Below, in pieces: positions 44,901-57,300 of a DNA stretch of 64,000 bases (the stretch's first letter is position 1; each line of letters opens with the position of its first letter). Under the pieces are notes generated by a model, which did not search any database, had not been told where the DNA came from, and saw only the letters and a program-made list of their open reading frames with translations. The position numbers were made by a program, and so were the translations under genes. The stretch is from Odontesthes bonariensis (taxonomy: Eukaryota > Chordata > Actinopteri > Atheriniformes > Atherinopsidae), in the NCBI RefSeq assembly GCF_027942865.1, contig NC_134529.1, positions 23,104,467-23,168,466 of the forward strand, written 5' to 3'.

Positions 44901-47900
44901 CATTCTGTTATTGAAATACAATAAAAATTAGGGTTAAAAATCAGTCTGTTATTTTAAATTGTTGTGACATTATGCTGCATAATCTCCAATAAAACAGTCC
45001 AGTGTATGCAAGACTTTACAAGAGATTAGCAGGGAGGGCCCAGTTTGAGGGCAGATCAGAAGAGCTTTATGCCACTGAGATGAAATGATACAAGACAAGC
45101 AAATGTGGAGATTGAACCGTAAGACGGCGAGAAGGGCCGGGGGAATAGCAAGAGAAGAGAAATTAAGCAAGCAAAATTGGAGGCAGGAGGAAAGGATTGA
45201 GGGTGGGGGAAGGAGAGGAGAAAACAAGAGATAATAAATGACCATAGGAGAACAAATGCAGAAAGAAATTAGAGCAGAGAGAAAAAGAAAGTGAGAATCA
45301 AAAAAAGGATATGACAGAGACTATGAGCCATAAAGAGGGGACGAGAAGGGTCAGGGAAGTAAACATTATCCATTTTACCTTGGGTCTCCATCAGTACATT
45401 TTTATTTCAAACAACCACAGCAGATTTCTCTTGGCACTAATTGGCATTTTATGGTCAGATACTACTAAAAGTAAACTCAGTTGTTATCTTGCCTTATGAA
45501 CAGGCTGAGACACTGATAAGATGAGGAGCTTGAGAGCGGCGACACAGAGATGTTGGCTCTGAGGCCCGCAGCCAAGGCTCAGTGACTTCATGTTGACTAC
45601 ATGGCGAGCTGCAACAGATGCATGCTGACTGGGTCATGTTAGACACAGAGTGCAGTCATGAATGAGTCATGACACACACCTCAGAGCTACAGCTGTGTAA
45701 TTGTAGGAATAGCTTTACATACGGCTGTTTGACTGACAGTGTGTGTGTGTATTAAGGGCATCGGCTGTTCGTCTATAGCACCTCTTAAACTCTGAGTCAT
45801 GTTTTAAACTCAGATATCAGTCATTACAGCCTTCACAAACTATTCCTCCCATTACTAATGCGGCTGACCACGTTCATAATATGACAGTGTATGTTTACCT
45901 CATGTACCCTCAACCTTATATGCCCTACTTACAACTAAGCACCCCATGTTCCTTCCCCCAGTAATTTCCATGATGATATCCCCTTTTGGAGAGGCTGCTG
46001 AAGCACAACTACAGGTTTGGGAATTTATATAATAAGCTTTCCTCCCCTGGCAGGCTGCAGATGATGCCCCACTAGGCTGCGGTGATGCTGGGACTGTGCA
46101 GACAAACTCCAAGATCCCTCATATCTCCAGAGTGGTGACCATTGCCAACACTGCTGCTATGTCCTTGTTGACCAGGTAAATCATATTTATGTAAAAACTA
46201 TAAGTGTTAATAAGTAAAACTTGTCAGAACTGGTTATATCATAAGGTTAATTTGTATGACATGCAAAAGACAGTTATTTTTACTCAAGTACTGCACTCCA
46301 TGCTCTGTGACGGTCAGGTAACTTCATACGGAGTTTGCTACTGCTAGTTTTGTGCAACATGGCAGGATATTTATCAAATTTTGATTACGTGGATGACAAC
46401 TTTGAGTATGATGGGCGTCCTTACCGGAGTGAATGAGCTGTGCTCATGGATGTATTATATTAACTAGATAAGGGACTGCAAAATGGCTGCCATTGGTTTC
46501 AATGGAGTTGCTCGCCTGGCGCATACGCCGAAAAAGTTTCTGACTTCCGGGTTTACTTCCGCGTTATGCGGTGAATAGAGCATGCGCAGTAGAGTCACCC
46601 CCCATGATGCTTTGGGGCCTCCCATCATTCCCCGGTGCGATGAGGACATGCATGTATGTACACATCACAGTGCACGTACACAGCTATGACGTCACGCTGG
46701 GAAAAGATACTTTTCTGGGGCTTTTCTGGCCATTAGAAAACTTTTTGACGGATAAAAAGCCCATGACTTAAAAATATAGAATAACAGCGGTTACAACTGG
46801 AGGCGTCCTGTGAACAGTTTTACAGGCATCTCTTTTACTATTGCGGTCTATGGGAAAAATGCTTTTTGGGCCACAGGGGATTTTTTGTTGCAATACCATG
46901 AGTGGCCACTGGGAAAAATCGGCGTGCTGACTGAGAGGGGTGTGGCTGTGCTGCAGCGGCGCGCGGCGATGACGTCATCCCAGTAGACAGTGTGTAGAAA
47001 GCCCCCCTAGCCCCTAATAACAACAACACGGCAGCTCTGAACTAACAGTGCAATAGCACGCGTTCATTCATTCATTCATTTGTCTTAAAGTATTGGTGAA
47101 ATAAAGACAGATAATGCCTTATTTTGAGGCTGTATTGTCAAAGTCCGAAGGACGCCGACTTTCCCCAAACTGTTATCGGTGAGTAGATGAACGTATTTTA
47201 TGCCAGAAAAAAGGGTCCAGGTTTTAAAAAAAAAACTAACTTCCCATTTAAGTACAAAACTTGGATGACTTACGATTGAGTATTTCCAATTTTTTTTCAA
47301 TTTCACTAAATTTTTGAGAAAAATATTGTACTTTTTACTGGACCTATCAAAAAACAAATTACTTTAAAAATATAGACAAAGTACACAAGTTAGAGATCTT
47401 AAAGTCTTTGTGTAATTTGTCAGGGATTAAATTGATTAAATAAAGGCTTTGAGATGGTAAAATTACCACACAAGACTCCAAAAAGGTCGAATGCCTATGT
47501 TTTCCTTGGTAAATCGTAAGATGTCTACGGTTTACATCACATGAAACGGTTCCAAAAATGCTTATAAGGACTTAAGAGGGAGTGGGTGGAGGCGTTACAG
47601 CACAGACTGTAATGCAATAGTCAAAGTTTTAGTCCCATCAGACCCGATATCGTCCAAAAACATTTCAGTTTTTGACTTGGCCTTCAGAACTAACGCAGTT
47701 AGTCAGGGTTAAGCATTTCAAAATATACGGTTAGGTTTAGATAGTAATAGAAGTCTGGTCAAGTCTAGGGATAAAAATAAATGGTTAGGCTTAAATAGAA
47801 ATTTAAAAAAAAAAGATTATTGTTACATGTTTTCCTCATGTCTCCTGGATACTCCTCATAAAAAACAGGCAATGAAAAACAGAATCATCTCACTGTTTCT

Positions 47901-50900
47901 GAACCTTGTATTGGACATGGGGACAAATCTACCTGTTACACATTTCCTTGTGAAACTGGGTTGTTTTTAACTCCTAACACTAACCCTTTCAGAAGTGACA
48001 GAATTGCCATTCACCACCCTTCCTCTTGCTTGAAAGCAAGCAAATCAATTGTGTGTAAAACAGGTATGCTGCCATGTAACAAAATGTCGCAGGTGAACAA
48101 CACGGCTAAGCTTTAACGTAAATGTCAATAATTAGGCTGCGTCACCTTATGGACAAACAGAACTGAGTCTGGAAAACATGGTCATGGTACAATTTTAGAG
48201 TCCTTTTTTTTCGAACTGCAACATTTTGTGCTTTGAACCAACATAGCTATTATGTGTGATTTCAAGTTTTGGGTTGTTTGAGACTGTTTCCTGAATTATC
48301 ACAAACCTATTCATCAGTAAAAATGATGAGTAGATTAATCTTATAGGGAAAATACATGTACATATACATATTTTAGTGTAGTCTGATGTGTAATAGAAAC
48401 TTCTCTCATTAATTACAACAGTGAAATACAGATTTTTATATCAACACATTAACATTAAGAATGTTATGTATGATATGGTATAATAATGATGGTGGGCATT
48501 TTTCTACAGTTACAAATGTGTACTGTTTATTAAGAAATTATTTAATTGCATGACTTTAACTTGTAGATGGAGTATTTTTTAATGTGTTGTATCAGTCACA
48601 TTAACTGAAGCTAAGCCTCTAAATACTTCCTCCGCCACTGATGCCACCTTCCCATCTTCCCTGCAGGGCAGCCGAGAAGCTCAACCTGACATTGCGGAAA
48701 AAGGGCCAGGCTTCTGATCCAGCTCCCTCCCATTTCTCCACCTGCTTCAGGGAGATCATCCAGAAAAACCCACCAACCATCCCCTCCTGCCTGCTCCAAG
48801 CTGCCACTCGGACCAAAGACTCACCCGATGTTGGCAAGGTGGACTTCAAATTCTAGCACATGAAAACACAGATTTAGTGATTTTACAGTGAACCATATTA
48901 AGCTTAAAAAAATCAAGATTTTTTTTTTGCCAATTGACTGCACACTGCTTTCACTAGCTTGGATGGTACAGCCAAATAATACATTTAAACACATAAAACT
49001 GTATTGTGAAAACATATGGTACATACAACGTGCATTATCTACTATAGGCTTTATTATGTACTCTGATATTCCACACACTGGGTATACTTTAATTGAAATT
49101 CAACAGAAAATCCATTCATATTAGTTGTGATCACGTGGTACTAGAAGTCACTGACACTCACTTGCTGAAGACCGGCACTTATCAGCTTTGTGCCTTACAT
49201 TACATTCCATGAATACATAGAATAATTCTCGACTGGGGGTGTACGTTTGCGAGAACATACTGCCATCCTTTCCCACAAACACCACATTGGAAGTGATCTT
49301 TTTACCACCCGTGTTTCAGGCTAAAGAGATCTCAGTCAATTTGAAAGAGATCCTATATCACTCCGCCTCCGTGATACACTGTAATGTGGTGCTAATGTCT
49401 CCATCTTGTTCCTCCCCTCCCTTCTCCTGACCTCCTCTGGGAGGGTAACTGAGGAGATCAATACGGCTGCCTGCCCTCCCATTGTCTCATAGATGGACTC
49501 TTGGGTTTAGTCTAGAGTTACAGATGAGGACTCAGACAGACCTTATCCCCAGCCACACCTGCCCGAGCACTCAGCTTTGTGTACCTCTGTGCTATAGTGG
49601 CGGAGGATATTTTTTTGCTTTTAAATGGCTCTTCTGAATAATTTAACCCTCATAAATAGAGTTTGACACATGTTCAATAGAGTTAGGGACCTACTTCTTG
49701 TATTGGGCATTCAATTTATGTGGAGAGGACCAGAAAGAAATCCTTCACAGACACATTATGTGGCAGATGGAATATGGATGTCATGTTTTCAAATTCAGCC
49801 GATAAGGGATGATGTCATGGTGGTGTAATGCAGTCCTGTCCAATATCAAGACAACCACTCTCATCTGGGTGTCATGGCGCACAGGTCTGCTTTCAGTCAT
49901 GCAGAGGTAATATTCTGAATATGAAGGTACATCACGGTGTGGTCCATGCTGGATGACACCATCCTGTTAGGAATCTTCTTCAATGCCTGTGCCTGTTTGT
50001 CTTTTAGTAACTTTTTGCTTTGTTTAGCTATGGAGACGAGAGAGGAGAGAGAAATAAGAGACTTCAGCAGGGAAATGTAATCACGTTGCCGGAGAATTGA
50101 ATAAACGTCACAGAGTGGGTGAGCTTTGGGTCGATGCATGCAAAGACAGCTCTGCTTCATGTGACATCCCTACAACATAGCATGCAAACAAAAATGACCA
50201 TCCAATCCCACATTTGGTACTTCAAAGCAGTTTGACAACAATGTTATGTTTTCCTCAGGAATACCTATAAAACGGGCTTATAAACCTAAAGGAGCTTTCT
50301 GTTTTTTGAATACAATGCAAACGTCTTGAGTCACCCCTAATTTCCTACGATATCACTGGGAAAACTGCAAAGAGGTGTAGCAATTTATTGAACACAGCAC
50401 AAACATAAATGGAAATACATCATATCAGGTAAAAAGAGAGTCTGATGAAATAAGGTCTTTGCAAGGTTTTCTGTTTTGTGTTGACACAACTCTGGCTCTT
50501 CCTCTGAAATGCCCCAAAACTTTTGCACAGTACTTAATTTAAGACCTTTAAATTTGAAAGTTCCTTTGACAAACGGCATTAAAAATTCAATGTCACAACA
50601 TGTGGAATTTCAGCAGGAGACTTGCGCTGTCATGTATATTTGTTGCACTGACTGAATCCTTTCATCAACTGGCATGTTACAAACGTAAGGCAATATTTGG
50701 CATGGCCACCTTTATTATTCAACACAGCCTGAAGCCGCTTAGACAAGCTTTCTTGTCATTTCCTTGAATATTCTTCAGGAATAGTTCTCCAGGCCTCCTA
50801 AAGGCCATTCCAAAGCTCTTCTTTGGATGTTGGTTGACATTTGTTCAGTTCTCTGTAAAGATGTTTGAGTCCTCTGCCGAAATAATGATGAGGTCTGGGC

Positions 50901-53900
50901 TCTGGGGAGTATTCATCACTGCATAAAACTTGTTGGCTCTGATTTCTAGCCCAGTTATTGAGTCATTTGGCATACCTTTTCTCCCTGTTTCTCTTAAGAA
51001 TGGCTCCTTGACAGCCACCTCTCTATGAAGATAATTTCTTATGAGGCTTCAGTAAAGTGAAGGGCCAGATGCATCTCTCAGACGCTGTGTCGGATCTTTG
51101 CGTGATTTCTTTCCTATTGTTAGTGTTAATCTTTTTAGGCCTGCTGGCCAGCTTCCTTGCATGTTACAAGGACACTCTCCAAACCATGTGGAGATATGCC
51201 AAGTTTCCAGGTAACAGCTCTTTGGGAATCACCTTGTTGGTGCAAACATGATATTATATGTCTGTCAAACTGTGTTATCTTTCACATTTCTTGTGGAGGC
51301 AACTAAAGAAATGGCAAGAAATCGTGTTTTTTCAACAGGCTGCTAGTGACAAAGTGCCAAAAGATAAAATAAGGTCTTTGCTGGGTTTTCTGTTTTGTGT
51401 TGACACAACTCTGGCTCATCCTCTGAAATGCCCCAAAACTTTTGCACAGTACTCAATTTAAGACCTTTAAATTTTAAAGTTCCCGTGACAAACGGCATTA
51501 AGAATTCAATGTCACAACATTTGGAAATTCAGCAGGAGACTTGCACTGTCATGTATATTTGTTGCACTGACTGGATCCTTTCATCAACTGGCATCTATTA
51601 ATTTTGTTTCAACAAAACATTCTTCATATTTCTGTTGTCAGCTCATTAAATTTTGATTAGGATGAGAAACTTTTCAACAGCAGAGTACACTATCTTCTGT
51701 TCACCATCCCAGTTCTCAACACTAATCCTTGTTGACATCTACCGTCTTGTTCTACTAAGGTTTTTTTCTTTTCCAACAAAGGTTTCTCACAGCCTACGCT
51801 GGAGAAAAATAGCATGTCAGCCTTCCACTGCTGAGCAGCAGGGGCTTAGAGCACAAGTGGGGCTGTTTCTGCATTCTGTTGCTCTACAAAAAAAATCAAG
51901 TCAGAATCAAAGCATCTATTTTAGTCAACAAAAAGTCTTCAACCACTTATCAAGACCTATGGAAGACTGTTTCATTTTCTCACTCTACGTGGTGTTACCC
52001 GGTTTCGGTTAGTCTGCGATTGGAAAAAACTCCCTGAATTTTGACATGAAAACATTTGCGAAGCTTGCTGCTTTGAAACTTATACTTTTTTCATCATCTT
52101 CCTTTTGCTGCTGGTGTTTATTTTCAAAAGTTTAAGGGTCGTTTTTGCCACTCTCACGCTTGAAGGAGTCACAATTCAGTTGCTGTGCAGTAAAAGTAGA
52201 GCACCGCGTGCATTTAATAAATAATGGAGTGCTCCTCTCTCGGTAGTAGAGAGTAGTTGAAAAGGGTTCCTACTTATACAGCAATACGTATTTACGGCAA
52301 AGTAAAATAGTATTGCTCAACTCAGATTCAGTCTGTAGCTACACACCACATGACTTCATGCTTATTTTAGACAATAGAGGACAAAGACAATACCAAACTA
52401 TGTACCTTTCTAAGGTCATCGCTGTTGCCCTTGCAAAAGGGACATCATAATAGCGTCATAGATATCATAATGGTGCTCTTGTGACCTGCCAAGCTCCTCC
52501 AATTTTTTAAACCCATCATGTGCCATAGGAGTGGGAAAATTTGGAAAATGGATGAGCTGGAGGTAAGCGTTTAAGAGCACATTGAAACCACCCGTCTTAT
52601 ACTGTGAGGGCTCCCATTGTTCTCAGAAATAGCACTGACCCATCTGGGCAGGAATACAGCACCTCTATGGAGGGTTGTCTTGTCATGAGGTAGATAGACC
52701 ATTTGCACTCTTTAGATTGTGGAATGAGTACATTAAGAATTGGGCTTGTTGAGGAGTATTCTGCAGATGCTTGATCAGGTTGATGCCTTTGCATATTTAT
52801 TGTGTTGCTCAAGCTTTTCCCGAGTAGTTTTTAGTTGTTTAGGGGTTTGTCCTGTTACCATGGGGACTGTAGCAATGTTTAGGTAGGTAGTATGGGTCTG
52901 AACATCATCCATGTGAATCCTAAGATCCAAGCTTTCCCAGCAGGACATTGCACAGCAAGAAGATAAACTTCTCCTGTCAGTGTTTTCAGTGCTGTACCTA
53001 CTGAAACCAGTAAGCTTCATCTGTCAAATTTAACATTTCAGTAATCGGCAGTTTCTAACAAGGTGCATGCACAGCAAATGTCAGCTTGCTCTTCTTTCTC
53101 GTTTCCTTTGGTGCACAGGTCAAAGTAGTGCTGAGGGTGAGCCGAATGCTGTCAGAAGGCCAAAGCCAGCCACCTGTTCTCCGGATTGACCCATCCAAGA
53201 AAAGAGTCACCGTGATGGAACCAGTCATCAAAAATCCACCATACACCACAATGACACTGGGAAGGGAAGGCAAAAGTCCACTGAAGACCTTCAATTTTGA
53301 TGCAGCCTATTCTCAAGATTCAAGCCAGGTTTGGTTCCTAATCGTGATCATTTCAAAATAGTTTCAAATGTTTCTATTTGTACTCTTGACAGGGATCTGA
53401 TGAAATGAATGATGTACATTAACAGGTTCTTGATAGCATGCCATCAGTCTGGTGTAGCCACTATATATGTACTCAGTGAATATTGTCCCTCTGTACAGTA
53501 CACTCTGCCTGATGACCTGAAAACAGACACCACAGTTACTCAGCCCATCAGTTAGATTAAACTTTCCCCAAGCTCTGCTTTCAGTATCTTTAGTATGAGA
53601 GTCAGTGTCTTTCCATCCTTCTTCGGCTCTTTGATTGTACTAGATGCACTTTTTCAGTGCACAGATGAATCACAAGATACTTGCTGTCCTTTGTTCTGTC
53701 TGACTAGGCCGAGGTTGGTGCAGGCGTTTTGTCTGATGTGATCCGGTGTGTGCTGAGCGGCACCGATGGATGTGTTCTGGGTTTGGGATGTACTGATGTG
53801 GGTGAGTCATCGGCCATTGTGAGAGGCCACAGGTTAAAATCTTAAGATGAGAGTGGGATGCTTTTATCTATACTTATAGACAATCCATCCCCCCTTCTCC

Positions 53901-54348
53901 CCCTGCACCTCTGTCCCACTCTTGCTATGATTCACTCTTTCCTTATCACTTAAACTCCTTGTGTCCACTTTCTCTCTGTCCTCGTGTCAGTCTTGACATA
54001 TATCTTCAACCTCCTGTTTTATTTCTGCCTTTCTTTTAGTCATGACATGACAGAGTTGCCATTTCAATCCTCTCAACTTTGTCATTCATCTTTTGCCTGT
54101 TTGTAAATGAAAGCCTATTCATTAATTATACAGCATAGATATTGTTTTAAAAGCTTAGTTTTCGCTTGACGTTTCAGGGTGCTGGATAAAAACACACATT
54201 TATTTTCCTCTGAACTCAGAGGTCGACTGTAAACAAAGTGGACTGTAATATGTTGCTATTAGAGAAATGGGGCCCAGCACTTAGTGGCGGTGAAGGGGTT
54301 TAATAGATTTGTGGCACAGACCCACACTCATGCTTGCACATACAGACA

Positions 54349-54399
<51 letters not shown>

Positions 54400-57300
54400 A
54401 AAAGCTAAGGACAGGGTCTCCTTGTAGCTGCTTTTTCACATGACGCCACTCTCCGTAAATCTGATTGAATTAGTTGGCCAATACAGACTACATGTGGCCC
54501 GCAGCCAGGGGGATATCAATCTCTTCTATAGAATACCATTCCCTCTGAATAACGGCGGGCAGCCCCGCCTTTAATTGGAGTAAACCAATTCTCTTATCCT
54601 CATTCAATTAGTTTGGATAAGACAAGAGAAGGTAAAACAGACCCATAACTCAAAACCAATGTGGGGCAAAAGTGCACAGGGAGATACAACATGGCACCAG
54701 TCCATTCCTTTGTTTTGTGAGTTTATGTGTGATAAATATGGGCTTTTTCTAAATTAACTGCATTTGTGTAGAATTTTTTTTTTTTTTTTGTTACTTCCAC
54801 TGTAGTCCTACTGCATGCATATGATTATGTTTATTACAGGAATGCATGTACATGTGTATGTTCTGCTGTCTGCCTCAGGATCCTGGTCCAGCATGGTTGG
54901 GAGTGGTGAGAACATCCAGAAGCTTGGGCTTATTCCCTGTGCCATCTCTTGGCTGTACAGCGCCATCGAGCGACGTAGGGAGAAGACCTGGACTGATCTG
55001 ACGGTGTCAGTGTCCGCCATAGAGCTGTGCTGCGGGGATGAGGATACGCTAAGGGATCTTCTGGGGGAGGTTGCCCCCTCATCAGGCAGTGTCCAGGACA
55101 GCCCAAAAGCCCATGTCAAAGTCCAAGAAGACCCAGTCTATGGGATACAGGTATAGGGAGGGATGTGTTCTGTTGGGAAAAAGTTGGATTATTACACAGT
55201 TTGAACAAGATGGTCAAGTGACCCACACTGATGCTGGTTGGGAATGATGAGCATTAGAACAGTTAAGTTATTATTATCAAAATGGATGTGAACAGTCTAA
55301 TAGGTCTTTGTCTAAATCTTCTCACCAGAGTTGAGGTACTTTTTACTGCACTTAATTTAAGAAATAACATACAATTAAATGATTTTTTTTTAAAGTTGTT
55401 TAACAATTCTAAATATGACAGTGTACCCTAATTCATTTTTTTCTTTTTTTTTTTTAAGTTTTATTATCCACATAGCAAACTAACTGCCTATCATCTTAAG
55501 TAGAACGTGTCAATGACATCACACAAGATATTGTGTTAGACTTCTTGTTTGTGATCCCTCTAAGGAGACTTTGCCATCTCAATGTGATAAGATGAATGCT
55601 TATTGAATTTAATTCAGTTAGTCAGTTTGGATAATGGTCTACACTGCACTGCAGAAGATTATGTTGGTAGTGAGTAAAACCAATTAGACTGCGTAACAGA
55701 TTACATCTGATTACATTATGATTGTGCAGTTCTCTCCTCCCTTTCATTGCTGTTTTCAACTGCAAGCCAGCATGTCATTAGCGTGGGTTAACCATTCAGC
55801 TTGTTTCCTCAGTTAACACCTGGAACCTACTGTATCACTGCGATAAATCAAACTACTGTAAAAAGTCCAATTCTCTCAGAGCAAAGCTCTGCCAAAGTTG
55901 ACCAGTTCTGTTATTTTGCCATCTGTGTCAATAGAAACATTGTGGTATAAAAATCAAATGGCAGAGGAAAAAAAATGACATCCTCTCCTGTTCTTTCAGC
56001 TACGTAACCACAACCGGGTGAAGGCGCTCACTGCTGAGCGAGCTGCTTCTCTATTGGATGCAGCCATTGCAGCACGTCGACATCCCGACTTTATCACATA
56101 CCTGTGCCACAGCTCCATAATGTTCTTCACTTTTTATGTCCAGCCCCCACGTACAGAAAGCAGCACCATTGGAAAAGGTTGTTGTTGAATATTCATCTAC
56201 GAACATAACTATTGAAGAAGAGCTTTGGAATGATATTAAAACGGAACTATAAAGTTTCAACTTATTTTTTTATAAATATTCAATAGGGCTTTTATAGTTA
56301 ATATGACAGTAACACAGACTCATTTTAGCATTGTTAAGAGAAATGGTGTCATGAACAACAGTGAATGCATAATTGGTGAACACTCTCTTTTAGTGTATTT
56401 AGAAGTATCACAAAGTTATTACTGTAGTGAGTAAAACCATGAGTCTGCATAACAGATTCCATTTGATTCCATTATGATTGCACAGTTGTTTTACATACAT
56501 CACAAGCAGCGGGTGTTGCCTGAGCTGAGTGGTAGAATGGAAGAATCACTATACAGTCTTCATAACTATGTCCTCATAAGTGTAGATTTATGAGAAAGTA
56601 AGAAACATTGTGCTTGTTAGCTATGAATGAACCATTCGAGTGTTAATAATGACTAATATTGTTTGTTTATTTAGAGTGCAGCAATATCCTGTCCTATAAG
56701 GGATTAATACAAAATCATCCACTTAGATTCAATTCAGTTCAGTTAAACTCAGTTCAATTCAATTCAATTCAATTCAATTCAATTCAATTCAATTCAATTC
56801 AATCCAATTCAATTCAGTTTAATTTAATTGTGCTTCTACAGTAGATCTCTGGATTTCCAGTACTCTTTTAGTTTGGTAATGTGCTGTAGGTTTGATTCAA
56901 TTCAATGAAATTCAATTTGACTCGATTAGATTCAGTTTGATCAAATTAAATTCAGTCAGTTCGGCTTTGCTTCTAGAGTAGATCACTGGGTATCCAATGT
57001 GCAGTTAATTTGCCATTTACTACAAAGATTTATGCAGTTAATCATGGTTACATATTTTAGTCACTGGACATTTTTACATAGATACAATCCCTGTTAGCCC
57101 AAAGCTCAGGCTCAGACATTTCTAAACATTAGATTTCCAACGGTTTTTCTACCTTTGTGATGAACTGATCGATTCGCAGATCAATTGAAGTCACAGCACA
57201 CCCATAATGTGAACACTGTACAGCTCACAATTGGTGTCACAATTCAAGGACCAATGCTACAAGCATAATCGCAGCTTTCAGCTAGCCAGTAAGATAAATG

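Larger units (their letters stand above)
48839..53118 (+). other. kif26b: kif26b intron 5
   Basis: I see no extra exon. It contains the duplicated Tc1-like segment at 50.3-51.6 kb and a repeat at 52.59-53.01 kb. 48.84-50.3 kb has nothing that I recognise. Confidence 0.65.

Noticed and set aside
48611..48849. Trp/Gly-rich ORFs on the minus strand
   Set aside because: Antisense to kif26b exon 5.
56753..56816. Short regularly spaced repeat, possible CRISPR array
   Set aside because: It is a continuous AATTC pentamer without spacers, in a vertebrate intron.
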